NCBI RefSeq assembly: GCF_037042905.1
Contig: NC_087261.1
Span: 21,377,617-21,441,616, forward strand
Reading direction: 5' to 3'
Length of the DNA: 64,000 nucleotides
DNA from: Lytechinus pictus
Lineage: Eukaryota > Echinodermata > Echinoidea > Temnopleuroida > Toxopneustidae
Part shown: one piece after another, positions 1 through 10,260 of the stretch
How positions within the stretch are numbered: the first letter of the stretch is position 1
How the letters are laid out: the number at the start of each line of letters is the position of its first letter
The notes under the pieces: generated by a model
Database searches by the model: none
What the model was told of the DNA's origin: nothing
What the model saw: only the letters and a program-made list of their open reading frames with translations
Made by a program: the position numbers and the translations under genes

Positions 1-108
1 ACGACGGAAATCTGATGAAGCTTACAGCCTTACAAGACAGTGAGAGGTTATATGCCAGCTAATAAAAAGGAAAAGTGGACGTTTTTTCATGGCATCAAGA
101 GAACTCAC
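1..108 (-). other. Start of intron 3 of the SLC16-like gene
   Basis: On the minus strand this follows the exon 3 donor (GTGAGT, read from position 108 downward). No exon is visible before the window ends, so the last coding exon or exons, holding the end of TM11, TM12 and the C-terminal tail, lie outside. Confidence 0.7.
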
Positions 109-1008
109 CTGAACCCATCCCTCCCGTGATGGTCCCAATAGCATAGAAGAATAATGCTAAACCAAATCCCATGGTGAAGTCCTCATTCGGCAAGGCATAC
201 TTGACCCCGACTGAGATGTAGACGCTGGTGTGGTAGATCAAGACACCGATCAGAAATGCATGAATAGCCTGAAAGACATAGTGGCTGCTTGCAAGGTCCA
301 GGAAGAAAACAAAAGCGCCGATCAGGGAGGTAGCAGCGGGTAGCTTCAGACCGACTTGGGGATAGAAGACGAGGAAGATGGATGTACAGACAAGGCCAGT
401 GATGCCGCCGATCCCACCGAGCATGGCAAGATAGGCAGCCCTGGACTGGCTAATGCCCAGTGATTCGGCGTGAGGCACAAGGAACAAGGTCCAACCCATC
501 CACACGACCATCATCAACAGGTTTGGCAACAGGAGGAGCACGAAACTCGGGGTCCTTCGCAGGACAGATAGGTTTGTGATGTCGAAGATGTAGTCGATCC
601 AGGATGTAGTCCTTTGTTTGGTTTTTATATCGTCAGTGTTGCTTTTGGAAGACATGTCGTGGACGCTGTTCACGCCATCTTCAACGGCTTCCCTTTTATT
701 AGCGTCGTTGTAACGTTTCTGGACGCGCATGTATTCTATGTCATTTTCTCCCTTCTTCCACCTCTTTTTTCTCCTTGGTGGCCGGAGAACGAGGGCACAT
801 ACGACCAGGTTAAGACTTAATCCTCCGAGAATCAGTATAGTACCGGCCAACCCGTAGATCTCCAGGAGGTTCTCGGTGATCACCGGGGTGATGAAGGCAC
901 CAGTGGGTGATCCGATCAGGGAAATGGTGTTGATGACATCAAACTTGGCAAGGAAGTGTTGATGGAGATTGGTCGTTATGGTTATCACCAAGAATACGTT
1001 TCCTAAAC
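109..1008 (-). CDS. SLC16-like monocarboxylate transporter, exon 3 (TM4-TM11, partial gene)
   Basis: This is the main coding exon of a 12-TM major facilitator protein of the monocarboxylate transporter type, which moves lactate, pyruvate or other small monocarboxylates across the plasma membrane; the actual substrate cannot be read from sequence. The exon is 900 nt and encodes residues 115-413 in my numbering. TM4 is near 115-128. The TM5 motif GSPTGAF (near 146-152) matches the family's GSPxG turn. TM6 is 168-189. A basic and acidic cytosolic loop of about 80 residues starting PPRRKKRWKK separates the two halves. TM7 is 268-292, TM8 306-328, TM9 338-357, TM10 359-381 and TM11 392-413. The acceptor at 1009-1010 has a long pyrimidine tract and the donor is GTGAGT. 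Both introns interrupt a codon after base 1. The usual basic YFxKRR-type signature before TM5 is weak (HFLAKFDVINT), suggesting a divergent orphan member. The last exon is missing. Confidence 0.88.
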
Positions 1009-1071
1009 CTTAATTGAAGAAAAGATAAAAAAAGGTGTAAGAAAAATATCAATTAATAATGATTAAAAACA

Positions 1072-1255
1072 CACTGTAAAAACTGGTTTGTTTCAAAGTT
1101 CAACCTTACACCGGTCGGTGTCCATATATGAATATTATCATGATTATACCCCAAGGTGTTAAAATCATACACTAGATTGAACAAAACACCATATGTGTAA
1201 AACTAACAATCACAATTGGTGTAATAACACCCATGGGTGATAATCTAACACGTTA
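1072..1255. repeat. Fragment of an ACTGTAAAAACTG-ended repeat with GGTGTAA motifs
   Basis: It begins with CACTGTAAAAACTGGT and contains several GGTGT/ACACC and TGTAAAACTAACA motifs. The same combination recurs at 19043-19461, where both ends are present. Here the right terminal inverted repeat is not seen, so I treat it as a fragment lying in intron 2 of the transporter gene. Confidence 0.5.
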
Positions 1256-1278
1256 AATGTTGTTAACAGGCGGTTAAA

Positions 1279-1456
1279 TGACATTTGCTCCGGCGACAAT
1301 TGCTCCGCGGCAAACTCCACACATTAACGGAATGACCAATTTCAACCCTGGATTTAACACTATACCCTATCCTAAACCTAACACTAAACCCAACACCAAA
1401 CCATATTGCAACCCTAACCCTATGTCTTAGACGAAAAAAAAACCGGAGCAAATGTC
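1279..1456. mobile_element. Small TIR element with telomere-like CCCTAA interior
   Basis: The left end TGACATTTGCTCCGG (1279-1293) is answered by CCGGAGCAAATGTC (1443-1456) in inverted orientation. The interior from about 1350 to 1427 is a degenerate run of CCCTAA/CCTAAACC-type repeats. I see no clear target duplication and no coding capacity, so this would be a non-autonomous element. Confidence 0.5.
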
Positions 1457-1707
1457 GTGTCACCTTTTTCGGTTTAGCATGAGGTCATGATAGCGACCAT
1501 TTTTTTAAATGGTGAAATGGATACATATTTAAATTAATGATTGCCTGAAATTCATCACTTACCTAGTCATTCATCACAACTAACGGGTAAAACTTCCAAT
1601 GAATGAGAACAACGACCCACTGACTTAGTCTATTGACCTGTCTTGACTTTAATATGAGGATTTTTTAGGATTCTTATCAAAACTACAAGACCCACATCAA
1701 TATATTG

Positions 1708-1743
1708 AAAAAAAGTAATGGCTTGCAAGCCATTACTTTTTTT
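1708..1743. repeat. 36 bp perfect palindrome
   Basis: The core GTAATGGCTTGCAAGCCATTAC is flanked by seven A on the left and seven T on the right, giving a perfect two-fold symmetric sequence centred between 1725 and 1726. The T-run continues beyond the palindrome. Confidence 0.8.
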
Positions 1744-2010
1744 TTTTTTTTTACAAAGGCGTAACAGGCGCGGGAGGGCGAGGAAGGGGGGGGGGGGAGG
1801 GGGCAAGCTGCCCCCCGGCGGATTTCACCGAGAAACAAAAAGGAAAATAGCATAGGGAGAAAGAGTGAAAGGGAAATGGAAAGAAAGAAACAAACAAACA
1901 AACAAAGAAAAGGGAAAAGGGGCAAAATGAAAAGGAAAAGAAAAAAGAACATAAATAGGGAAAATGGAAGGAAAGCCTGAAAAGGAAAAAAGGGAGAACA
2001 TGTGAGGAAG
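1744..2010. repeat. Low-complexity poly-T, G-run and purine-rich stretch
   Basis: A T-run is followed by a GC-rich piece with an 11-base G run and then about 170 bases of almost pure A/G (GAAAGGGAAA type). Open frames on the minus strand here are chance frames made of F, L, S and P. Confidence 0.7.
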
Positions 2011-2901
2011 TACAAAATATCATGAATTACTAATATATAACCATGATTAGCAAGAGATGGATATAAAGTCAAAAGATATGACTCAATGGCACGGGCAAGA
2101 ATGGCGGGAAAATGGGAGAAAAAGGCAAAACGAAACGGGAAATGAAGGTAGACCCAAAAGCTAAATTGGAAAATAAGATTATGTAGAAAAGGAACAAGAA
2201 GATTGAGACTTGGAACATCTCACTGTTTAAAGTTTTAAATCAGCTAATGGATACCCATGTTCATATATGTGGCTATGCCTCCATCTCTGTTCAAAAGAGC
2301 ATTGAATATCTAGTCTTGATGACGTCATATCAATCGTACGAATGGCTACGGTTTGAATCCAATTTGGCCTCAACTGTCAGTACAGGCAAGAAACCAGCGC
2401 CCTTTACAAAATATTTCATTGTCTACATCGATTCTGTGTGAAAATATGAACTTTGGCTGTTGAGTGTGTCAAGGGCACACTCTCTTGCTATTGTTATTAT
2501 TTTTCAATAATAAAGGACCTTCGAATTAAATTCTTGTACACAGAAAGATACGCAGAGCTTGTATATTGAACGTGACATTTTCAGTACACACATGCAGGCT
2601 TGAATTACATGGCCTAAGAATCGGTTTATACTCGAAAAAAGATCACGGGGTCCTGGCTCTTTTAATTTTGATGGTAAATTTTCACCCAAATTGACTTAGA
2701 TTGCAAATTTCATGCAACATTTTTATATGGCCTGTCCATTCTCAAGATAATCGAATACACGTCAGTAATTGTATGTGGAACCTAGAGATCGGCATTTCCT
2801 TTATCTGTAACAGATAAACGAAACAGTCGATGTTAGGTTTTTTTTACGACATTCGGCAATAAAACGAAATAACGAAATAAAAACAATTTGTCTACAACAC
2901 C
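2011..2901. other. Intronic sequence, nothing recognised
   Basis: AT-rich single-copy-looking DNA within the intron between exons 2 and 3 of the transporter gene. Only short chance frames are present. Confidence 0.5.
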
Positions 2902-2909
2902 CTTCCCTG

Positions 2910-3860
2910 GGGCGGATCCAGCTTTCGCCAATAGGGGGGGGGGGGGGCCGAAAAATATTTTCATCAACAATTTTCTCGATTGGCCGCTATATTCTGATTT
3001 TTGGTTGGTTTTTCAGGGGGTAGTCCTAAGTAAAGACTGAAGTTTTAGTTTTTATTGCTATAAACAAGATAAGTTATCTCATGGGTCTTAATATAAAATG
3101 CGAGTGCGAAGCGTGAGCAGAAATTTTAATATAGTAACGTGAAAAGGGACTCAATTAGGACTGTTTTTAGTGATTAATGGATACAGTATCACCAATTAAA
3201 TAATGAGTGTGCGAAGCGCGAGCACAACATTTTTGATATTCCGACCTGAAAACTTGACAGTCTAAGCACGTTTTTATTCAAATAAAGAACAAGATGTGTC
3301 TCAAACATATAAATGCGAGCGCGAAGCACGAGCTTAAATTTTTCCTGACATGATAAGGGGCATTTTGAGAAATTTTGGTAAGAATTTCCAAAAAGGATAG
3401 GTATCTCACAAATCAAACAATGTGAGCGCGCAGCGCGAGCTGAATTTTTTAATATATTATATTAACAGTTGGTATAAATCAAACAAAATAATGAAAGCTT
3501 GATGCTCGAGCTAAAATATTGTGTGCAAATTGATTCCAGAACTGGACATATTAAGTGCCATTTAATCCTCTTGAATGAGATTCATTACACAGGCAATGCG
3601 AGCGCGAAGCGCGAGCGAAAATTGTTATATAAATTCTATTTTCCAATTCTTCCCCCACCTTTTTCTTGTTTCCTTTCGAGTCGGGCCGGCCGTTACGAGG
3701 CTGTAAATTACACATCATTGGTATAATACCTCTTTCTTACTTTTCTTTCTGTTTTTCATCGTTTCTATCAAGTTAAAGAGTACACCTTTTTTCTGCAGGT
3801 TGCCAAAAAATAGGGGGGGGGGGCCGGGGCCGGCTCGGCCCCCTCCTGGATCCGCGCCTG
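2910..3860. mobile_element. hAT-like non-autonomous element with mirror-repeat motifs
   Basis: Terminal inverted repeats GGGCGGATCCAG (2910) and CTGGATCCGCGCCTG (ending 3860) are bordered by CTTCCCTG (2902-2909) and CTTCCCTA (3861-3868), which agree at 7 of 8 positions. An 8 bp duplication and a CAGGGGCGG-type end are typical of hAT elements. G-runs lie just inside both ends. The interior carries CGAGCGCGAAGCGCGAGC-type motifs near 3101, 3206, 3316, 3423 and 3599. No transposase frame is present. The first two or three terminal bases seem lost or changed. Confidence 0.7.
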
Positions 3861-4083
3861 CTTCCCTACTTTCTCTTTGGTCCCATTCAACATGGTCTAC
3901 AACGTCGACTAACCAACTGGTCAAATTATCATTTAACCCATTTACGATTTTGTCTGCATTTCCTCTAATGTACGCTTGGTCTAATACCACTCAATTTTCA
4001 TGTTTAGAACTGCTAATATGAAACAAGTTTTCATTTGACAGAGTAAGAAAAATAATAATAAGAAGAAGACGAAGTGGAAAAGG

Positions 4084-4375
4084 GGCGCTTCGTGGTCTAG
4101 TGGTTTTGACCCTCTTCTTTTAAACAGAAGGTCGTGGGTTCGAATCCTAGCCATGCCGTTTTTGTTTTGCTTGAGCAAGAAATTTATCCACATTGCATTG
4201 TACTCGTCACAGGTGAGGTGCATGATAGGTTCCTGGAAGAACTAATTCCTTGAATGCTCTAGAGCCGCTGAAAAAAAGTTTAAACTCGGGCTAAAGCCGG
4301 GGTAATGATTGCATTACATGGCGACACCCCAGGCAAAATAAAAGGCTTTAAAAAAGTGTTATATAAATCCAGGTA
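4084..4375 (+). mobile_element. tRNA-derived SINE, copy 1
   Basis: The head (4084-4158) has a tRNA-like D-arm and box A (GTGGTCTAGTGG), a plausible anticodon arm and a T-arm with box B GGTTCGAATCC. The body shares TTATCCACATTG, GTACTCG..CAGGTGAGGT and ATTCCTTGAAT with the element at 4767 and ends in TTATATAAATCC. The shared non-tRNA body makes this a SINE rather than a functional tRNA gene. It is transcribed antisense to the host gene. Confidence 0.75.
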
Positions 4376-4625
4376 CACAGCAAATCGCTGTTTAGATTTT
4401 ATACATATACACTATATACTATACGAACCTTACATCCGTTTTTAACAGTTTAAACAACCATGCTTAATTTTAAATTAAATACTTAATATCAAATGCAAAC
4501 ACTTGTGAAACTGTTTAAACACTTACTGTAAGGTTCATAATAAACAGCATTTTTTTATGGAAAAGAATTAATGAATTAAATTGAAAATTGAATTGAATAA
4601 ACGTTTTTAACACTATTTTTACTGT

Positions 4626-4745
4626 GTACTACTATTATTATTGTCATTATTATCATTATTATTATTAACATTATTACTATTATTATTTTCATTATTATTA
4701 TCATTATTATTATTATCGTTATTATTATGCTTAGTATTATTATCA
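4626..4745. repeat. ATT/ATC trinucleotide microsatellite
   Basis: Imperfect (ATT)n with ATC and ATG interruptions lies just upstream of the second SINE. Confidence 0.9.
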
Positions 4746-4766
4746 TTTTATCATTAGGCCTATTGT

Positions 4767-5053
4767 GGAGCGTTGTGGTTCAGTGGATTAGTCTTCGGAC
4801 TTTGAAACAGAATGTCGTGGGTTCGAATCCCAGCCATGGCGTAATTTATCCACATTGTAATTTATCCACAAGAAATGTATCCACATTGTGCTGTACTCGA
4901 CCCAGGTGAGGTAAATGGGTACCCCGCAGGAATTTATTCCTTGAAATGACACCGCGCTGTAAAAGGCTGCGGGGCTAACAAGGCCAGTGTAATAATATCA
5001 AAAGAAGCGCATAGAGACGCATATTGCAGTGGTATGCGCTATATACTCTAAGC
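4767..5053 (+). mobile_element. tRNA-derived SINE, copy 2
   Basis: The tRNA-like head is at 4767-4841 with box B GGTTCGAATCC. The body is the same family as the copy at 4084, with a local duplication of AATTTATCCACA. It ends in a GCGCTATATACT tail followed by an (ATT)n tract, a common SINE end. It lies about 130 bp from exon 2 of the transporter gene. Confidence 0.75.
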
Positions 5054-5060
5054 ATGTTGG

Positions 5061-5140
5061 TATTATTATTATCATCATCATTATAATTATCATAATTATT
5101 ATTATTATCATTAATATTACCATTATTATTATTATTATCA
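5061..5140. repeat. ATT/ATC microsatellite after SINE
   Basis: Imperfect (ATT)n/(ATC)n directly follows the SINE tail and is probably derived from it. It lies inside the intron, 40 bp from the exon 2 donor. Confidence 0.85.
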
Positions 5141-5180
5141 CTGGAAGTATACCAAATTGGCATTAACCAGAAAAACTCAC

Positions 5181-5321
5181 CTAAAGTGGCCATGCACACA
5201 CCAAGAGGAAGGACTCGAGTACAGAAGGCAGCTCCTATCGTCCCACTACTGCAGAGAAGGGCACCGAAGACACCCAACTTTCGAGCAGTCACTCGCTTCA
5301 AGATGAAGGCCCCCAGTGGCG
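5181..5321 (-). CDS. SLC16-like monocarboxylate transporter, exon 2 (TM2-TM3)
   Basis: This 141 nt exon encodes residues 67-114 of the transporter, with the outer codons shared with its neighbours. It reads APLGAFILKRVTARKLGVFG at its start: the end of TM2, the short cytosolic basic loop (KRVTARK) and TM3. This corresponds to the family's conserved stretch where a small basic loop links TM2 and TM3. The acceptor is CATTCAG and the donor is TTAG followed by GTGAGT. Entry and exit phases fit exactly: the G left by exon 1 joins CG to give Ala, and the G left here joins GT of exon 3 to give Gly. The reading frame is therefore continuous across all three exons without any adjustment. Confidence 0.88.
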
Positions 5322-5455
5322 CTGAATGCAATAGATTTGAAAGGCTTTTTTAGGAGACTAATGAATATTTTGTAATTGTGTAAATTCATTTGTAGTCAAA
5401 AACCTAATTGTAGATTTTTTTACGAAAGATGAAAAATATTATCATTCATGTTTAA

Positions 5456-6045
5456 AGGACAAGTCCACCCCAACAAAAAGTTGATTTGTATAAAAGAAAA
5501 AAATCCAACAAGCAAAACGCTGGAAATTTCTTCAAATTCAGATGTAAAATAAGAAAGTTATGACATTTAAAGTTTTGCTTAATTTCACAAAACGGTTATC
5601 TGCACATTCTGGTTGGTACGCAAATAAGGAGACTAATGACATCATCCACTCACTTTTTCTTTTGTATTTCATTATACGAAATATGAAAAATTCTAATTTT
5701 TCTCCTCATTGTCAAGTGAAATCATAATTCCTGAAAATGTGGAATTAGCATTGTTTGATACTATATGGTCAGTCAAGTTGGTCCGTATTGTCAAATCTGT
5801 AAAAAATGAAATATTGTATAATTCAAACAATGAAAAAAAAAAAAATAGTGAGTAATGGACATCATCGACTGACTCATTTACATGTCAATGAGTTGTACAT
5901 ATCAATGTTTTGTGAAAAATAAGCGAAATTTAAAGTGCCATAACTTTCTTCTTTTACATCCGATTTTGATGAAATTTTCAACGTTATGCTAGATTGATTT
6001 TTCTCTGTTTACTCGAATCAACTTTTTCTGGGATGGACTTGACCT
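5456..6045. mobile_element. 590 bp MITE with TTAA target duplication
   Basis: The left end AGGACAAGTCCACCCCA and right end GGGATGGACTTGACCT are inverted repeats, each bordered by TTAA (5452-5455 and 6046-6049). The two halves are largely complementary beyond the ends (AAGTTGATT, ATAACTTTCTT and GTTTTGTGAAA blocks recur inverted), so the element can fold on itself. TTAA duplication is the piggyBac-type target choice, but the ends do not show a classic piggyBac CCC start and no transposase is present. Confidence 0.75.
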
Positions 6046-6049
6046 TTAA

Positions 6050-6505
6050 ATACATGTTTCATTTGCAAGGGTAGGTACACTCCAAAGTAAACTACACTTT
6101 AGAGTATCCTACAAGAATAATAAATACATATTAATTTATGCTGACATGATCAGGAAAACAAAATTGTAGATCGTGATGATTGAAGAGCAAAGTTGTGAAT
6201 ATTATACAATATACATTATATTTCAATATAGTTTTTTGTGAGACCTTTGGGATATTAACCAATGTTTTTAAGAAGAAAAAAAAGATGGCTTAACCTTCTT
6301 CCTTTGAAATCTATTAACCTCATCCAGGCGACAAGACAAGATAACTTCGATTTAATTGTGCAAATCACATGCACCCTATTGTTCTGCTTTATAGCGTCAT
6401 TGTCATCTTTATATATTTCCGATGATCAGTTGGTACCTCCATAAAACGTCTCAATGTTTCCTGTTGTGTCGAGGTTATCTTGTTTTTCAACCTTATAGCA
6501 ACGCC
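6050..6505. other. Intronic AT-rich sequence, nothing recognised
   Basis: No repeat ends, splice-bounded frame or RNA gene could be made out. Confidence 0.45.
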
Positions 6506-6850
6506 GAACTTCTATCTCCTTCTTCTTTTTCTTCTTTTCTCCGTCGTCTTTTTTCTCCTGCTTCTTCCTCTTCTTTTTCTTTTTCTTCTTCTTGTTCTTC
6601 TATTTCCTCTTCTTCTCCTTCTTCTTCTTGTTTTTCTTTTTTTTTTCTTCTTGTTCTTCTTATTCCTCTCGTTCTTCTTCTTCTTCTTGATCTTGTTCTT
6701 CTCTTCATTATTACTATTATTATTGTTATTATTATTGCTATTATCATTATTATTAATGCTATTGTTATTATTGTTCTTTCTCGTTTTTCTTCTTTATGTT
6801 GTTGTCGTTCTTTTTCTTCCTCTTCCTTTTCTTCTTCTTCTTTCTCCAAT
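6506..6850. repeat. Polypyrimidine (CTT/TTC) tract with ATT core
   Basis: Almost pure C/T on the plus strand to about 6705, then an (ATT)n block, then C/T again. Long frames on both strands (S/F/L-rich on plus, E/K/R-rich on minus) result purely from this composition. Confidence 0.9.
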
Positions 6851-6989
6851 GTGGTCCGAGATCACCAGAAATATTCTGCAGGACTGTAAATGAACAACCA
6901 CACATCTTTATTGTCTTAGGGCAGATAAATTTTGTTATCTTACATGCATGTCTAAGCACTCAAACAGTGTAGCATAATGCACAGTGAAA

Positions 6990-7225
6990 TTTGAGGGGGG
7001 GGGGGGCTAGACATGGCGTATGGGGTACATTCTCTAAAGAGCTACGAGCGAGCGAAGCTAGTAAGCAAACATTTAACCCTTTGTCAAACAAGAACTATTT
7101 CGACACAATATTCAGAAAATGTACCATATTTCACAATCCCCCCCTATTTTCCCTTTTATTCTTGATCATGAAACCTTTGGGGGTCTTTGGCCGTGGCCCC
7201 TACCCCCTGTCTGCACGCCAGTACA
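6990..7225. mobile_element. Fragment of a G-run-bordered GCGAGCGAAG repeat
   Basis: A G run (6991-7007) is followed by CTACGAGCGAGCGAAGCTAG and later a C-rich stretch ending CCCCTACCCCCTGTCTGC. A similar layout (G run, AGCGAGCGAAG motif) is seen in the opposite orientation at 25740-25990. No terminal duplication could be identified. Confidence 0.4.
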
Positions 7226-7384
7226 CTAAAAATATGAGATTTCAAGCAATATTTGTTAAAGTTATACGGTCATCTACTGCCAACTGCCATAAAAATTGAC
7301 ATTAATGACAAATATAAATGAATAGATTTATATCAGTATTTATTGAAAGTAACCGATTTATATTATTAATTTGTTAGAATATTT

Positions 7385-7945
7385 ATGTATCAAATAAATA
7401 AACAGAAATTACCGAGTGTATTCTCTGATTTGCTTGTTCAAAAGCAAGAAATCAATTCCTTCCCAACTCGACAAGTACACAATTTCCACATTTTCCCAGT
7501 GCGCGCTGTTCTTGCCCTTAAGTCATTTACTTTTACAGGGCCTTCCTTTTGGAATAATTTAGACGTCCATATAATTCAGGCGCCCTCATTATATTCTTTT
7601 GAATGTAGGCTGAAAATATTCCTTTTACAATCGTACGCTAGTCAAAGTGGGTAAGCGTCTTGCTCGAGTGACTATCATGTAGAACTCTTCATAATGTATT
7701 GATTATTTTTCTTCGTTTGATTTATCTCGCTTCATTGCGTTAGGAATTTTTAACCTTTGATTATCTTCTTCTGGGAACCTATGTCTACAAGCTATGCTTT
7801 TTAATAGGTTCCTCATATTTCACGATGCTGTATTTCTTTGTTATAAACACTACAGTTATGTATTTTTTGTCATCATCTTCTCATATGTTCAAGATGTATG
7901 TTTTTGTGGAATGTGAAACAATAAATCAAATCAAATCAAATATAA
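7385..7945 (+). mobile_element. 5'-truncated LINE: reverse-transcriptase C-terminus and 3' UTR
   Basis: The frame at 7385-7654 reads TRQVHNFHIFPVRAVLALKS, then FTGPSFWNNLD and FECRLKIFL. This matches the usual C-terminal layout of CR1/jockey-like non-LTR polyproteins: TR..nnFHIPRVRT..., a GPxxWNxL motif, then FKxxLK. About 270 bases of 3' UTR follow, ending in repeated TCAAA units after CAATAAATC, the microsatellite-type tail of such LINEs. The RT and endonuclease domains are missing, so this is a dead 5'-truncated copy, antisense to the transporter gene. Confidence 0.75.
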
Positions 7946-8304
7946 TAACCACATACATTGCTAAGCCGTAAATGCCCTTCCTATCATGCCTATTGACAAA
8001 TAGGAACGATTCTGTCAGATCGTCACATGCCTTTATAACTGCACACAATAATAGTTAAAAGTTGGAGGGGGGGGGGGGCATCTAGAAACTAACCGGCTGA
8101 GGGGGCACTGTCATCGCAACTTTGACACCATGCCCGTTTACCATGTTTACTAATTCAAGTACATTGTAAAAGCCCGGGGTTTTTTTAAGGCTGGGCAATG
8201 TAGGGGCGTACAATCGGTTTTCCAGACAAAAATGTAATACTCTACCTCTTCTTCAATATTTGATTCCATTTCCTTTCTTTACTGCACCATGAACATTTAG
8301 CTAC
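7946..8304. other. Intronic sequence with G and C runs
   Basis: No gene is seen. There is a 12-base G run near 8068 and a C run at 8304 that leads into the next element. Confidence 0.45.
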
Positions 8305-8841
8305 CCCCCCCCCCCCCCCCGGGGCACTTACATTGACGAGGGGATACCATGCGCGATCCAAAAACACGTAAAAAGGGTGGCTTTTTCAAGATAGGGCACG
8401 TTACGTACGTAACGTAATAAGGGTGTCAAAAACACTAAAATAATGAAAAAAAAGGGTATCTATTTCGCTAGGAAAGCTGCGTGTTTAGGATCAAGTTTGC
8501 GAGGGAAAGACTCCAATGTTTTTTTTATTAAGGATGTACTTTTTGCCCCAACACTCAGTACGATTTGCGCGAGGTGGGGCTGTACTAAATCCAATGATGT
8601 AGGTAAAGGTAAAACCGACGACCCGTGACCCGTCACGTCCGTGACATAACAATTAAAATATCGCTGTACTTGTGTAGGAGTTCAATTCAGGGAATGCTTG
8701 CCAAGAGTATCGTTTTGTTTCCAATACTTGTTAAGGGATGCATTTCAAAATATAGATAAATACGTCTATAGGGTGCTCTCCGAGACCCCATGGTCGCGCG
8801 TGGTATCCACTCGTCAATGGTAGTGCCCCCCCCCTCCCGGA
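8305..8841. mobile_element. 537 bp TIR element flanked by AGCTAC
   Basis: GGGGCACTTACATTGACGAG near 8320 is mirrored by CTCGTCAATGGTAGTGCCCC near 8810-8830, with homology continuing into a GGATACCA/TGGTATCC block. C runs form the extreme ends. AGCTAC occurs directly outside on both sides (8299-8304 and 8842-8847), a likely target duplication. The interior holds a perfect 18 bp palindrome. No transposase frame is present. Confidence 0.65.
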
Positions 8842-8869
8842 AGCTACTCATATTATTGGTTCATTATTT

Positions 8870-10260
8870 CCCAGGTAACAAGCCAACGTTGGCTCCACGT
8901 TGGAAACTTGAAAGTCGTTGGACGTTGGGAAAACTTGATGGATTAACGTTGAATCGACGTTGGAAACTAGTTTGATGGAAAGATGATGGACAATCAACAA
9001 TGACACGACGTTGGCAACGTTGGAAACTTGTTAGTCGGAGAGTTGTTGGACAGTCGACAATGTCACAACGTTGGAAACACGTTTGATTGGATAGTTGTTG
9101 AACAGCCAGCAAAGGCACAACGTTGGCAACGTTGGAAACTAGTTCGCTGGAAAGTTGTTGAACAACCGACAATGGCACAACGTTGACAAAGTTGGAAACT
9201 AGTTTGTTGGAGATTTGTTGGACGGTCGACAATGGCACAACGTTGGAGACTAGTAAGTTGGAGAGTTGTTGGACAGTCGACAATGTCACAACGTTGGAGA
9301 CACGTTTGATTGGATAGTTGTTGACAGCCAGCAAAGACACAACGTTGGCAACGTTGGAAACTAGTTCGCTGGAAAGTTGTTGAACAATCAACAATGACAC
9401 GACGTTGGCAACGTTGGAAACTTGTTAGTTGGAGAGTTGTTGGACAGTCGACAATGGCACAACGATGGAAATTAGTAGGTTGGAGATTAGTTGGATAGTC
9501 AACGATGACACAAGGTTGGCAACGTTGGAAACTAGTTCGATGGAAAGTTGTTGAACAACCAACTATGGCACAACGTTGTCAAAGCTATAAACTAGTTCGA
9601 TGGAGATTTGTTGGATAGTCGACGATGGCACAACGTTGGAAAGTGGTAGATTGGAGATTAGTTAGATAGTATACAATGACACAACGTTGATAAAGCTGGA
9701 AACTAGTTAGATGGAAAGTTGTTGAACAACTGACACTGGCACAACGTTGGAAACTGGTAGATTGGAGATCAGTAGGATAGTCGACGATGACACAACGTTG
9801 GCAACGTTGGAAAGTTGTTGAACAACAGACAATGGCACAACATTGGAAACTAGTGTGTTGGAGATTTGTTGGACAGCCAACAACGTCACAACGTTGGAAA
9901 CGCGTGTTTGATTGGATAGGTGTTGAACAGCCAACAAAGGCACAGCGTTGACTACGTCGGAAACTAGTTCGATGGAGAGTTGCTGAACAACCGACAAAGG
10001 AACAACGTTGGAAACTATTTTCTTGGAGATTTGTTGGACAGTCGACAATGGCACAACGTTGACAAAGTTGGAAACTAGTTTGATGGAGAGTTGTTGAACA
10101 ACGGACAATGGCACAACGTGGACAGCGTAATTGGAATAGTTTATTGGACAGTTAACATTGACACAATGTTGGAAACTATAGTTTGTTGGATATTTGTTTG
10201 ACAGTCAACATAATATCCCGGCATAATATACACAGTGTTGAGAACGTTAGAAACTGGTTC
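8870..10260. repeat. Degenerate ACGTTGG repeat block, left arm of a possible foldback element
   Basis: It starts with CCCAGGTAACA and then repeats units of roughly 55-80 bp made of GTTGGAAACTAGT, GAAAGTTGTTGAACA and GACAATGGCACAACGTTGG blocks. The minus-strand frames here read as VSNVVPLSVVQQLS-type peptide repeats; they are a by-product of the tandem DNA repeat. The outermost 11 bases recur inverted at 15358-15368. Confidence 0.7.

Noticed and set aside
1350-1427. True interstitial telomere or chromosome end
   Set aside because: The CCCTAA repeats are short and degenerate and sit between the inverted ends of a small element, so they are not evidence for a fusion or a terminus.
4084-4841. 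Functional tRNA genes
   Set aside because: The two tRNA-like heads have imperfect anticodon stems, lack a Pol III terminator after the T-arm and continue into a shared non-tRNA body, so they are SINE heads.
6422-6893. Long S/F/L-rich and E/K/R-rich frames
   Set aside because: Pure consequence of the CTT/TTC low-complexity tract, open on both strands.
8864-10114. Peptide-repeat protein frames of 178 and 135 codons on the minus strand
   Set aside because: The VSNVVPLSVVQQLS pattern is the translation of a degenerate DNA repeat; frames break at random and there is no gene structure.
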